From: Natronogracilivirga saccharolytica
GTDB lineage: Bacteria > Bacteroidota > Rhodothermia > Balneolales > Natronogracilivirgulaceae
Reading direction: 5' to 3'
Assembly: GCF_017921895.1 (NCBI RefSeq)
Contig: NZ_JAFIDN010000001.1
Location: forward strand, 517,072 to 581,071
Length of the DNA stretch: 64,000 nucleotides
Positions 27,600-37,240 of the stretch are shown in pieces. How positions within the stretch are numbered: the stretch's first letter is position 1; each line of letters opens with the position of its first letter. Both the position numbers and the translations under genes were made by a program. The notes beneath the pieces are model-generated. The model made no database searches and was not told the origin of the DNA. It saw only the letters and a program-made list of their open reading frames with translations.

Positions 27600-27907
27600 A
27601 GTTTGTTTTTTATGTGGAGCTTTGAAATAGGCAATATGTCCGGACATCACTTCATAACCGGGCAAAATTTCCGGGATTCAGATAGTTTCAGGAAGCAACA
27701 CTGCATCACAGCGGTTTCAATAACCAAAGTATTAATAAGAGAGCTCAGATGATGTTACGATAAGGTTACTATCCCGAATGTTTCTTGCTACCTGACAATC
27801 GTAATGCACAAAAAAAATGCCACATTAGCAGTCAAACATACAGGATGCCGTGAGTGCTTTTAAAGACTGTTTTTCAAAAAGAAATCCGAGTTAACATGCA
27901 GCAAAGT

Positions 27908-27965
27908 GGCGAAATTACGCCGGGAAAGGGCGATATTTCACCACGAAAAATGATGAAATTCCGCC
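27908..27965. promoter_or_regulatory. Three evenly spaced imperfect palindromes, candidate operator array
   Basis: GGCGAAATTACGCC (27908), GGCGATATTTCACC (27929) and GATGAAATTCCGCC (27952) fit the palindromic consensus GGCGAAATTTCGCC and start 21 and 23 bp apart, about two helical turns each. They lie ~310 bp upstream of the gene C start and ~55 bp outside... of no gene on the other side except the gene D terminator region. No matching regulator is recognised. Confidence 0.45.
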
Positions 27966-28075
27966 ACTTATGACGAATCCCTCAGTATGCCGGCTGCATC
28001 TGTAAATGATCATCAAGGATCAGGTGCAGCTATCCCGCAAATATGATCCTGATCGTTTTTGTTAGTTGCAGTTAC

Positions 28076-28114
28076 AAAAAAAGGGTACCCCTTCATCAGG
28101 AGCACCCTTTTTTT
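28076..28114 (-). terminator. Rho-independent terminator of gene D
   Basis: On the minus strand GGGTGCTCCT-GATGA-AGGGGTACCC (two mismatches) followed by seven Ts, directly after the gene D stop; related in sequence to the terminators of A and B. Confidence 0.75.
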
Positions 28115-28130
28115 CAGCCGGAAATCCGGT

Positions 28131-31100
28131 TTACTTGACCAGCATCATTTTGTTCACCTGTGTGAAATCACCGGCCTGAATCCGGTAGAGATACACACCA
28201 CTGGACAGATTGGTTGCGTCAAATTCCACAGTGTGCACACCGGCACTGCGGCTTTCATTGACAAGTGTAGCTACCCGTTGTCCCTGTACATTGAACACCT
28301 CCAGGGTGACATCAGACGATTCGGGAATTGAGAATTCTATCTTGGTCGTCGGATTGAACGGGTTGGGATAGTTCTGCTCCAGACGGAATGTCTCGGGACG
28401 GTCACTCAGGTGCTGTTCGGTACTGGTATCGACCGCTTCCAGCAGCAATGTTGTGCCGTCAGGAAGAACAACCAGCAATCCGAATTCCTCGCCATCTTCG
28501 TTGGCTGACGGATCCAGGAATCCTGAAGCAAGTACTGCAGCACCTGAACCGGCGGCTCCTGACAGATCAGCCGCAAACTCGAACAGGGCATCTCCCGTGT
28601 CAGCCGAACCTTCCACACCCAGATTGAGTGTATACATCATGGCTTCTACGGTGATGATTCCGGTAGCATCGGTGTAGGCGGCGCCTTCAGCCAGTGCCGG
28701 TCCGTCAGCAACCCAGACATCAACTGCGGGAGCATCGGTCGCCCCATGCCAGATGAAGAAGCTGACATCTTCTTCAGAAGCATCTTCCTGCGCATCCTCA
28801 ACGATAAACAAGTTGAAGTCGGTTTCCACACCATCGGGATTGGCCGCAAAGCCGTCTCCCAGCACACCGTTGGCAATCACGCTGTAGGTCTCGCCCAGGG
28901 CAAATTCGGCTCCTTCCAGACTGAATACCGGATCGGTCTCACCGGCATCGGCTCCGGCCGGATAGATGGCAATGTCCAGGGCCGTGTTGGCCGGAACGTC
29001 GACATACGGGGTCGCCTCACGGAAGCTGAGTTCATCAACAAACAGTTCGCCGTTGACGTAGATGTCAACCGATGCTGCTGCCGGATCAGCGGCATTGTGG
29101 ATGATCTGCGCCCGGGCAACCATCTCATCTGGCTGTACTCCGAAGATATCGTTGACTTCCATGTCTCCGGTTACCGAAACCGAGCGGTTCGGATCGCCGG
29201 GCCACTCGCCCATATCCCAGTCGGGCTCATCATCGATCAGGAAGTACTTGTACTCATAGTCTCCCTCTTCGAGATGCAGGGTGATGGTGTAAATGTCCGA
29301 GCCTTCTTCAACCGGTTCCATACGGAACTCGGGATCCGAGCCGGGCTGGGTCCAGTCACCGGCAAGACTTCCGCCGATGTAGACATCGTAGGAATCCGGA
29401 TCGAAGTCATCAGCCTGACTCATGTCCACGTTGAAAGTAACGCTGAACAGGTCCTCAGGCAGATCGGCAGCCGGCAACTCCAGCGTGGTTCCGTCAGCAA
29501 AGACAGCCAGCAGTCCGAAAGCCGGTCCATCGTTGTTGTTGGAAGGATCAAGGAATCCTGATGCAAGTACAGCGATGGCCTGTCCGCCTGCCTCAGCCAG
29601 AGGTGCTTTAAAGGAAGCAATCACATCTCCGGTACCTTCCGGGCTGATGTCGAGAATATAATCAGCAGCAGGTACATCGAGATAGTCAGTTGATTCTGAG
29701 TATGCAAGATCGGTAACAACCGGCGGATCATTGCGGATCTGAACATCTACAGACGGAGCATCCGTAGCACCGTGCCAGACAAACAAGCTGGTTTCGTTTC
29801 CATCATCATGACTTTCTTTTGTGTCAGCAACTACGAACAAGTCAAAATTCACAGAGATATCATCGGGATTTTCAGCGAACCCGTCACCCAGCACACCATT
29901 GGCAATGATGGTGTAGGTTTCATCCGCATCGAATTCTGCTCCTTCAAGGGTGTACGCAGCATCCGTATCACCGGCGTCTGCTCCATAAGGATAGATTTCG
30001 ATATCCAGTCCCGTACCGGCCGGCACATCAACAAACGGGGTGGCGGCGCGGAAGGCCAGACTGTCTGCGAAGAGATCTCCGTTGACATAGATATCCACTA
30101 CTTCTGCAGCAGGATCGGCCGCGTTGTGAATAATCTGTGCACGGGCAAACTCCGGTTCCGGCTCGGGCTCAATAACATCAAGCATAAGCGTAGTACCGTC
30201 CGGCAGTACGGCCAGCAAACCGAAGGCGTTGTCTTCACCGGCATTGTCGTCATCAAAAAAGCCTGATGCCAATACGCTCAGTGCCGCACCTTCAAGTCCG
30301 AGATCGGCGAAGGGAGCAGCGAATTCTACAAGAACATCACCACCGGCACCGGCTATTCCAACAGTCTCGTTCATCGGTTCAAGAGAGACATATCCGGTGA
30401 AATCCGGGAATGCAAGCTCGCTAACGGCAGGACTGTCAGCTCCGGTCTGTTCCAGATAGATATCAACTGCCGGGGCATCAGGTGAGCCGTGCATGATATT
30501 GACGTCTGTCAGACTTGCGTCTTCCGCTTCCATCCGGCCAGGGGCATAGGCTTCAAGTGAGAAACCCTCGGCTCCGCTGAAGGAATCCTCATCAACTACA
30601 CCGGAAGCTACCAGGATATAGTTTTCATCTTCTTCGAGCGTAAATGTGAATGGCCCGACTGCGTTTTCAATGCCGGCATCGGCAGGTGCAATCTGAATTT
30701 CGAGTTCTACACCGGCAGGAACCTCATCGAAAGCCGTGGCATCGCGGAAATCTACACCGCTCAGAAACTCATCGCCATTTACATAAATATCCACCGAGGA
30801 GACGGCGGGATCAGGCGAATTGTGAATGATCTGAAGGTTTGCAAGCGCAGGCTCGATTGTAACAGTGGCGAAGTCTCCGATCAATGGCCTCAGATTGGTA
30901 CCATCACCCTGATTGGTGAGCAGTCCGGGGGTCTGGGCCGGAATCCGGTTGCCATCGGCGTCTGTACCGGCAGGTCCGAGATGTGTCATCGCAAAATATT
31001 CACCCGTTTCGGTGATTTGCGCATCGACACGTACCGGATTGTCATCAGCGGGATCTACCGGTTCAACAACGTCAACCTCGACGCCGGAATATTCTTCGTT

Positions 31101-32432
31101 GAACTCCAGGTCCATCTGTGCAACTCCAACAAACGCACCGATCTGACCGTCTTCCACTTCGTGAAGATCAATGGAAAACAGCGACTCGCCCAGCTCACCA
31201 TTATAGAGTATCTGGATCTCATCTATCGTCACCGATGAAGCGGAACCGCTGAAGGTCTGATCTGACCATTCAAATGCTGCCAGCGCATAGACGGGAGCAG
31301 CGTCACTTGTCGCCAGAACAAAGCCGAGTGTTTCTTCGGATACCACACCATCACTGAGTGATTCTTCTGAAACGCCGGAAAGAACGTGAGCAACGTGGTC
31401 GACCGGATCAGCACCGGAAACGTCTACGGCAACACTGCCGTCTTCCATTGCTCCGACCTCTGTAAATCCAACGATTTCAGCTCCCACAAAGTCACCATCG
31501 GCCGGATTTGTGGTAATGACTAAAAGATCATCTTCCATGGTAGTCAGTCCTTCAACCACTACCTCTGTGTCATCAGCGGTGAGATCCAGTGCCTGTCCTC
31601 TGAAAGAGACGCTGCGCTCGATCTGGGGCTCCGAGGCTTCGAGCATCAGTGTTGTGCCATCGCGCAGTACGGCCAGTAAACCAAAAGCATTATCGTCACC
31701 GGCGTTTTCTTCATTAAAAAATCCTGACGCCAGGACATTCAGTGCCGATCCTTCAAGATCCAGATCAGCTAACGGAGCAGAAAACTCAAGCAGAATTTCT
31801 CCCCCGACACCTGAGATTCCCAGAATTGTATTCACCGGATCAAATTCCTCATAGCCTGAGAAATCGGGATAGGAAACTTCGCTGAGGAAGATGCGTGTAT
31901 CTCCGGGCTGGACAAGATGAATATCCACGTCAGGGGCGTCAGGAGATCCGTGCATGATATTTACATCAACCGTTCCTGCATCTTCCGCTTCCTGCCGGGC
32001 CGGTGTAAAAGCCTCGAGTGAGAATCCTTCGGCATCCTCAAAAGCCGATTCGTCAACTACACCAGAAGCAACAAGTATGTAGTTTTCGTCTTCGGTCAGG
32101 TTGAAAGTGAACGGCCCGACAGCATTTTCGATACCTTCTCCTAACGGAGCGATCTCAATGTCAAGATCCGCACCGGCCGGTACTTCATCGAAAGCTGTAG
32201 CATCCCGGAAATTGACATCGCGAAGAAACAGATCTCCGTTCACATAAATATCCACCGATGAAACGGCGGGATCAGGCGAATTGTGGATAATCTGCAGATT
32301 GGCGGTGCCGTTCTGGGCATACACGCCGGGCGCTGCAAGCAGTATCACAACAAAAGCCAGTACATACTTTAAATATGTAGTTAGTTGTCTCATGATTGTG
32401 TGTTTTGGTTGGGGTTTTACATTCTTAGACAT
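28131..32432 (-). CDS. Secreted protein D with four paired DUF4397 units and type IX sorting domain
   Basis: 1433 residues from ATG 32432; ATG 32393 (MRQLTTYLKY) is an equally reasonable start, 13 residues shorter. A signal peptide ends at GVYAQ. Four copies of a ~220-residue unit follow (starting about 45, 533, 765 and 1113), each opening with QIIHN(S/A)(P/A)DPA...VDIYVNG and containing a second half with (M/W)HG(S/A)(P/T)DAP(D/A/S)VD, i.e. two DUF4397 domains. Between units 1 and 2 is a ~260-residue DUF7282/CHRD-like stretch, between 3 and 4 a CBM20-like E-set domain related to those of A and B, and at the end the sorting domain (QNYPNPFNPTTKIEF). No enzyme motif is seen; an extracellular adhesive or carbohydrate-binding role is only a guess. 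Confidence 0.87.
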   Translation of the reverse strand: MSKNVKPQPKHTIMRQLTTYLKYVLAFVVILLAAPGVYAQNGTANLQIIHNSPDPAVSSVDIYVNGDLFLRDVNFRDATAFDEVPAGADLDIEIAPLGEGIENAVGPFTFNLTEDENYILVASGVVDESAFEDAEGFSLEAFTPARQEAEDAGTVDVNIMHGSPDAPDVDIHLVQPGDTRIFLSEVSYPDFSGYEEFDPVNTILGISGVGGEILLEFSAPLADLDLEGSALNVLASGFFNEENAGDDNAFGLLAVLRDGTTLMLEASEPQIERSVSFRGQALDLTADDTEVVVEGLTTMEDDLLVITTNPADGDFVGAEIVGFTEVGAMEDGSVAVDVSGADPVDHVAHVLSGVSEESLSDGVVSEETLGFVLATSDAAPVYALAAFEWSDQTFSGSASSVTIDEIQILYNGELGESLFSIDLHEVEDGQIGAFVGVAQMDLEFNEEYSGVEVDVVEPVDPADDNPVRVDAQITETGEYFAMTHLGPAGTDADGNRIPAQTPGLLTNQGDGTNLRPLIGDFATVTIEPALANLQIIHNSPDPAVSSVDIYVNGDEFLSGVDFRDATAFDEVPAGVELEIQIAPADAGIENAVGPFTFTLEEDENYILVASGVVDEDSFSGAEGFSLEAYAPGRMEAEDASLTDVNIMHGSPDAPAVDIYLEQTGADSPAVSELAFPDFTGYVSLEPMNETVGIAGAGGDVLVEFAAPFADLGLEGAALSVLASGFFDDDNAGEDNAFGLLAVLPDGTTLMLDVIEPEPEPEFARAQIIHNAADPAAEVVDIYVNGDLFADSLAFRAATPFVDVPAGTGLDIEIYPYGADAGDTDAAYTLEGAEFDADETYTIIANGVLGDGFAENPDDISVNFDLFVVADTKESHDDGNETSLFVWHGATDAPSVDVQIRNDPPVVTDLAYSESTDYLDVPAADYILDISPEGTGDVIASFKAPLAEAGGQAIAVLASGFLDPSNNNDGPAFGLLAVFADGTTLELPAADLPEDLFSVTFNVDMSQADDFDPDSYDVYIGGSLAGDWTQPGSDPEFRMEPVEEGSDIYTITLHLEEGDYEYKYFLIDDEPDWDMGEWPGDPNRSVSVTGDMEVNDIFGVQPDEMVARAQIIHNAADPAAASVDIYVNGELFVDELSFREATPYVDVPANTALDIAIYPAGADAGETDPVFSLEGAEFALGETYSVIANGVLGDGFAANPDGVETDFNLFIVEDAQEDASEEDVSFFIWHGATDAPAVDVWVADGPALAEGAAYTDATGIITVEAMMYTLNLGVEGSADTGDALFEFAADLSGAAGSGAAVLASGFLDPSANEDGEEFGLLVVLPDGTTLLLEAVDTSTEQHLSDRPETFRLEQNYPNPFNPTTKIEFSIPESSDVTLEVFNVQGQRVATLVNESRSAGVHTVEFDATNLSSGVYLYRIQAGDFTQVNKMMLVK

Positions 32433-32649
32433 TATGTCCAGAAAATGGAGTTCATATTTGACACAGGCTTACCTGTATTAAAAGCGAATCGTTTCTTAAA
32501 CACCTGAAAATCAGATACAACTAGCCCTGGTAAAATTTTTTTTGTTTAATACTGCGATGACCGATTGTGCCGCAACACAAAACCCGGACAAATCAAACCA
32601 ATTGAGCATTACAGATGTCCTGTTGCATTTTCATAGGTGTTACGGCAAA

Positions 32650-35427
32650 TCACAGTCCCAGCTTGATACTCAGCGACGGCATAAACCCTGGCATTCTTCG
32701 GCTTCTTTTTTCGAAGTCACTGACTTCAGCATCATTCTGCTGTGCAAACCCGGAATCTGCTGGCTGAAGGCTCCAGTCGATCTCATTCCGCCGGTTGAGA
32801 ATATTTATGAGATCAACCCGGATTTCCAGGTTCAGGGGGTCACGTGAGGGGCTGTATATAAGTGATAGGTCTACCTGATGAAAAGCGGCCAGACGGTCAT
32901 CTTCCGGATTCATAAATGAATACCCGCCTGCTTCGCTCACATTGTGAAGTGTCAGAAAATCGTAGTAGGATTGACGAAAACCCCACTTTCTGCCGTAAAT
33001 TCCCTGCCATCTGGCTATGACAGAGAGATCTGAACGCACATGGCCCAGCACACGTGCCTGGAGCCGGTGAGGTTCGTTCCACGGAGCAGGCAGCGTACGT
33101 CCGAACTGGGTGTCATAATCAATATCAGTCCTGCTCAGATCGTATCCCACAAGAAACTGCAGATCATCATCCATTAAGGATTGATGAATGCGGACACCAC
33201 CTCCGTAGGCGCGCAAACTTGTCTCCTCCGCGAACGAATTTATCCCCTGGCGGTCGGCCTCATCCGCCAGCAGCAAATTGTGGTATGATGTAATATAAGC
33301 AACCGGCTGAATTTTCAGATAGGTATCCAACCGGATTGTCGTGCTTGACGACGGCTCGAAAACAAGGTCTGCAGCTGTGTTGTATGACAGCGGCTGGTCA
33401 ATGCCGTCGTCGTGATACCATACCTGGAACTCCGGAACCAGAGAGCTCGGTCCTACATTTGTGATCTGGAACTGGTTGACAAACTGGCGGTACATCCCGC
33501 CGGACAATTTAAGGGACCAGTAACCAGTCCTGCTGCTCGTTCTGTCAAATTGAATGGAGCCTCTGGGCTCGGCATATATGCGCTGATCGGGATCGAAGTA
33601 GGTAAAGCGCGAGCCGATATTGACTCCAATGTTTCCTGATATCCTCCGGTCCGCATTCACATACGTGCTAACCAGCCGGGATGCCTGTTCGTTGAGCGCT
33701 GGCAGATAAAACAGTCCGGCAAGATCGAATTCCGAATTCACATGATCTAAGCGAACTCCCCCTGAGAGTGAAAAGTCCGATGATACCGAATATTCAAGAT
33801 CGGTTTTTACTGTCGCATGCCTGATTATGTTCTGATCGGCCTGAGCCGGAGCTTCATCAGCCCCTGATACCAAAAGCTGAAACAAATTTTGCCCGGGATC
33901 TGACTCAGCACGCCTGCTGATTTCGTCGTCGTCAAACATGGCATAACTGTGCTCAAGCCGGTTGCTGCTGTAACTTGCCTGGAAATGGAGATCAAGACGC
34001 GGCGTAACCAGCCATTCATAGCGCAATTGCGACAGGATGTTTTGCCAGTCGTACCCGTCTCTGGAGTACATACGCTGCACAGGTGCTGAATTTCCGCTTT
34101 CGGCAAGCAGGTCGGTTTCGACAAAATTTTGCCCGTGATACAGGGAAAAAGAGAGACTTCTGTACCTGTCGAACTGATAATCTCCGGACAGGTGCAGATC
34201 GCGGTACCGGATGTCCGTATTGTCAGAAGCTGTTTGAAACGCAGGGGTCTCACCATCACTGCCGGTAACGAGGGAATAGGTCAGCGGGTCAACGAGGTCC
34301 CAGTCAGAAATGGCATCGGACAGAACCGGCTCTTCAAACCAGTCCCAGAAGCTGTGCCTGAATGCTCCCATGAGACGCAGATCGCCGTTCAACGCAGATC
34401 CGGAAAGGCGGACATTCGTATTCAGCGGATCTGCCTGGACCAGTCCGTGTTGTCCTGCATAGCTGCCGTGCTTATGATTCATATTTATTTTTCCGGCGAT
34501 GTAACTGCCCGATGATACGCCAAATCCGGCTTTTTCCACCGACACGCGCCCGATTGCGTAAGGACTGAAGGCACTGTACAGACGGCCCATACTGTAGGGT
34601 TGATAAACAGGAACATCATCCAGGAAAAACCGATGATCACCGCTTTGTCCGCCCTGCATGTGGATGTCAGACAATGGCAGCCCGTGCTGGACGCCTCTGA
34701 ATAATGAAAGATCCTGAATGACACCGGGTGCTCCCGGACCGGAAACCCATTCAGCTGCTGTTTCCTGATCGGTCTGCAACATGTGCGCAGCAGGAATAAG
34801 CGGAAGGTGATCTGTGACAACAATGGGACTGAACTCTATTCGGGCCGGATGGAGTGCAATTTCCTGCCTGTGCTGCTCATCCGGCGAAATGGATACCGTT
34901 ATTTTTACCGGTTCGTATCCGACATAGGAAAAAATGATGTCGTATGAACCGGATTTCATTTTCCCAAGTGAAAAGTGTCCGGCATTGTTGGATGCGGTTC
35001 CGCCGCTGGCATCTGCGAGCATTACAGTGGCACCGGGCAGCGGATCTCCGCTTTGGGCATCATATACTTTGCCGGCGAATGCTCCGTATGCAGGATCGCG
35101 GCGGGATGAACGGATGACAACATATGTGCCTGATGACAGTACGATGTAGTCCAGCGAAGTATCTTTGAGTACACTGGAGAGTGCCTCTTCCATAGTATTG
35201 TCCCTGATCCTTGCATAAACTTCGTACCCCTTGAGAATTGACGGGTCAAAAATCAGATCAACACCTTCCTGGCTGCCGAGGTGCTCGAGAACCCTGACCA
35301 TGGACTCCCCGGTGAAATCAAATGTGTACGTTTTCTTTTCATCAGCACCACGTGCTTCTGATTCTGATGACGTTGTCAGACCAAACAGAAAAAGAAGGAT
35401 GATAATTTTCTGTACGCGTTTTCTCAT
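32650..35427 (-). CDS. TonB-dependent outer-membrane receptor with STN signalling domain
   Basis: 925 residues from ATG 35427, chosen because it has a strong ribosome site (AGGGGAG) and starts a signal peptide (KIIILLFLFGL); the frame runs further upstream only through the fecR gene. Domains: STN (about 34-103, LEHLGSQEGVDLIFDPSILKG), carboxypeptidase-like regulatory domain (about 115-190, GKVYDAQSGDPLPGATVML), plug (about 205-320) and a beta-barrel to the C-terminus. The STN domain is the part that reports ligand occupancy to a FecR anti-sigma factor, and fecR and the ECF sigma gene are immediately upstream. No SusD-like lipoprotein follows, so the ligand (siderophore, vitamin or glycan) is unknown. 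Confidence 0.92.
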   Translation of the reverse strand: MRKRVQKIIILLFLFGLTTSSESEARGADEKKTYTFDFTGESMVRVLEHLGSQEGVDLIFDPSILKGYEVYARIRDNTMEEALSSVLKDTSLDYIVLSSGTYVVIRSSRRDPAYGAFAGKVYDAQSGDPLPGATVMLADASGGTASNNAGHFSLGKMKSGSYDIIFSYVGYEPVKITVSISPDEQHRQEIALHPARIEFSPIVVTDHLPLIPAAHMLQTDQETAAEWVSGPGAPGVIQDLSLFRGVQHGLPLSDIHMQGGQSGDHRFFLDDVPVYQPYSMGRLYSAFSPYAIGRVSVEKAGFGVSSGSYIAGKINMNHKHGSYAGQHGLVQADPLNTNVRLSGSALNGDLRLMGAFRHSFWDWFEEPVLSDAISDWDLVDPLTYSLVTGSDGETPAFQTASDNTDIRYRDLHLSGDYQFDRYRSLSFSLYHGQNFVETDLLAESGNSAPVQRMYSRDGYDWQNILSQLRYEWLVTPRLDLHFQASYSSNRLEHSYAMFDDDEISRRAESDPGQNLFQLLVSGADEAPAQADQNIIRHATVKTDLEYSVSSDFSLSGGVRLDHVNSEFDLAGLFYLPALNEQASRLVSTYVNADRRISGNIGVNIGSRFTYFDPDQRIYAEPRGSIQFDRTSSRTGYWSLKLSGGMYRQFVNQFQITNVGPSSLVPEFQVWYHDDGIDQPLSYNTAADLVFEPSSSTTIRLDTYLKIQPVAYITSYHNLLLADEADRQGINSFAEETSLRAYGGGVRIHQSLMDDDLQFLVGYDLSRTDIDYDTQFGRTLPAPWNEPHRLQARVLGHVRSDLSVIARWQGIYGRKWGFRQSYYDFLTLHNVSEAGGYSFMNPEDDRLAAFHQVDLSLIYSPSRDPLNLEIRVDLINILNRRNEIDWSLQPADSGFAQQNDAEVSDFEKRSRRMPGFMPSLSIKLGL

Positions 35428-35465
35428 TGCTCCCCTGACCCGTGATTTTTTTTCAGATTTAAAAG

Positions 35466-36449
35466 TCACATATATATCCTGAAACCATTGGCCGTTCTGG
35501 CGTATTTCAGCCCTTTGACAGTGCATATGTCATTGATAAGATTCTCCAGGCTGTCCGGCTTGGTGTAGAATGCTGTCAGATATTCGCCGGATATTTGCTC
35601 ATCCTCAATTTCGATAGTCTTGTCGAACCGTCGCTCAAGTTCGGAAAAAATGACACCAAGCGGCTGACTGGTGAACGCAAGATTCCGCTCCTTCCATGCC
35701 AGGATATTGTCCAGTTCTGCCGTCCCGGGTTCTTCAGGGATGCCGCGTTTTTTTTCGATCAGGCTGAAAGTTCCACCGGAGAGCTCGACTTTATCCGGTT
35801 CGGAATCACGGGAGTAAAACAGTACTGATCCTTCAGCCACGGTTACTTTAGTTATTATTTCGGGATCCGAACTCCAGGAGCGAATGTTAAAACGGGTGCC
35901 GGTCACCTCGGTTATGGTCTCATTTGCCCGGACGCGAAACCGGTGATCGGCTGATGCGATATTAAAAAAGGCCTCACCGTCCAGTGTGATGTTCCGGTGG
36001 AATGTGCCGAACAGCCTGTTGTAGCTGATACTGGTCCCGCTGTTCAGCGTCACAGTGCTGCCGTCAGATAACGTCTTCGTCATAATTTCACCCTTGGGCA
36101 CGACTGATGTGACCGGCATCATATAATAGCCTGTGCCGACTGCAGCAAAAAGTATGGCAGCAGCTATGCCATACCGGACAAATCGCACAGTTACTGAAGG
36201 TTTCCTGCGAACAACAGCCTGCTTCTTTACGGAATCAGGACCGGTATTTTTATGACCCAGCTGTTTTTTTACTGATGCCAGCGCGATTTCGGTTTCAGCT
36301 TCCGAAACAATATTACTTTGCGGGTGCTTGCGAACCGGCACAGTGCTTTTTTGCCTGTCCGGTGTTTCTCCACCCCGAACATCAGCCCATATCTGTTTCA
36401 ACGCAGTCACGTAACAGTTTAAATAATATTTCAGTGGGTTATCAGACAT
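35466..36449 (-). CDS. FecR-family anti-sigma factor
   Basis: About 327 residues from ATG 36449, which overlaps the sigma-factor stop as ATGTCTGA; ATG 36458 is a possible alternative. A cytoplasmic N-terminal segment (1-90) that should hold the sigma factor is followed by one transmembrane helix (about 93-111), a periplasmic FecR domain (about 115-215, LSDGSTVTLNSGTSISYN...GEAFFNIASADHRFRVRANETITEVTGTRFNIRSW) and a C-terminal DUF4974/STN-like domain (about 250-327). It transmits the receptor's ligand signal across the inner membrane to release the sigma factor. Translational coupling with the sigma gene is likely from the overlap. Confidence 0.93.
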   Translation of the reverse strand: MSDNPLKYYLNCYVTALKQIWADVRGGETPDRQKSTVPVRKHPQSNIVSEAETEIALASVKKQLGHKNTGPDSVKKQAVVRRKPSVTVRFVRYGIAAAILFAAVGTGYYMMPVTSVVPKGEIMTKTLSDGSTVTLNSGTSISYNRLFGTFHRNITLDGEAFFNIASADHRFRVRANETITEVTGTRFNIRSWSSDPEIITKVTVAEGSVLFYSRDSEPDKVELSGGTFSLIEKKRGIPEEPGTAELDNILAWKERNLAFTSQPLGVIFSELERRFDKTIEIEDEQISGEYLTAFYTKPDSLENLINDICTVKGLKYARTANGFRIYM

Positions 36450-37023
36450 AACCTGCATGAGATGTTTTGAGATACTGATAATACCGCTTTTTCAGATTTT
36501 TGATTGCTGCTACAATATGATTATTCACAGTGTTTTTGGATACTTCCATGATTTCTGCAATTTCCTGATGATCCAGGCCGTCAAATTTGCTGAGCATCAG
36601 TGCATCTTTCTGTCTTTCGGGCAGTGATGATATCCATTGTTCAAGCAGTTTCATCCGGGCCGGCGTATCCGCAGATTCGTCGTCGGCAAACGGCTCATCC
36701 GCAGTATGACGTCCGTTGTGCAGATTATCGAAGTCAAAAATGTAATCAACCGCCGCAGTGTCACGGTTGTGGTTGAGTGAAAGGTTGCGGACTATTCTGT
36801 ACATGTACGCTTTAATTGATTTATCCACGTCCAGCTCCATTCGTTTCTGCCATAGTTTTATGAATGCCTGTTGAGTGATATCAACTGCCGTCTCCTTGTC
36901 TTTTGTATAGGTAAAAGAATAGGAAACGAGCTGTGCATATAACGTTCGGAAAAGTTCGTCAAAAGCCTGCTCGTCTGATGCTGCTATTCTGGATGCCAGT
37001 TGCCTGTAAAGATCCTCTTGCAT
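36442..37023 (-). CDS. ECF RNA polymerase sigma factor (FecI-like)
   Basis: 193 residues from ATG 37023; earlier in-frame starts run back into the leader and add a Cys-rich tail not typical of the family. Region sigma-2 spans about 20-85 (DELFRTLYAQLVSYSFTYTKDKETAVDITQQAFIKLW) and sigma-4 about 125-180 (LPERQKDALMLSKFDGLDHQEIAEIMEVSKNTVNNHIVAA). This is the Bacteroidota-type ECF sigma that directs transcription of its adjacent TonB receptor. It is the first gene of a sigma - FecR - receptor operon. An 8-bp inverted repeat lies in its leader at 37056-37083. Confidence 0.93.
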   Translation of the reverse strand: MQEDLYRQLASRIAASDEQAFDELFRTLYAQLVSYSFTYTKDKETAVDITQQAFIKLWQKRMELDVDKSIKAYMYRIVRNLSLNHNRDTAAVDYIFDFDNLHNGRHTADEPFADDESADTPARMKLLEQWISSLPERQKDALMLSKFDGLDHQEIAEIMEVSKNTVNNHIVAAIKNLKKRYYQYLKTSHAGYV

Positions 37024-37055
37024 ATGAGCCCGGATTATCTTCTGTGGATTAACAC

Positions 37056-37083
37056 CCCGGACTGTGTTTATAACTAGTCCGGG
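37056..37083. promoter_or_regulatory. Inverted repeat in the leader of the ECF sigma operon
   Basis: CCCGGACT and AGTCCGGG pair perfectly around a 12-nt AT-rich spacer, 33 bp upstream of the sigma-factor ATG. It could be an operator or an mRNA hairpin; there is no T tract, so it is not a standard terminator. Confidence 0.4.
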
Positions 37084-37146
37084 TTGAATTTTTCTGCACA
37101 AAATGCAAAAGCACCTTTGAGACAATTACGTTCCATTACTTTATAT

Positions 37147-37196
37147 AAAAAAACCCGCAACCGGTACCTGCTTATAGCATTGTACCAGTGCGGGTT
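37147..37196 (-). terminator. Rho-independent terminator of dnaK
   Basis: On the minus strand AACCCGCA...GGTAC pairs with GTACC...TGCGGGTT around a 13-nt loop and is followed by a T tract, ~45 bp beyond the dnaK stop. Confidence 0.8.
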
Positions 37197-37240
37197 CTGC
37201 AACTGCTTGCTCACAATGCGGTTAGATAAACAACCGCAAG

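Larger units (their letters stand above)
27600..28130. other. 531-bp intergenic region upstream of gene C
   Basis: It holds no supported gene. Contents: the presumed gene C promoter, three imperfect palindromes (27908-27965) and the terminator of gene D (28076-28114). The stretch is AT-richer than the flanking genes. Confidence 0.6.

Noticed and set aside
35428..35526. Longer N-terminus for the TonB receptor
   Set aside because: The extra codons overlap fecR, lack a signal peptide before them and have no ribosome site, whereas ATG 35427 has AGGGGAG and leads straight into a signal sequence.
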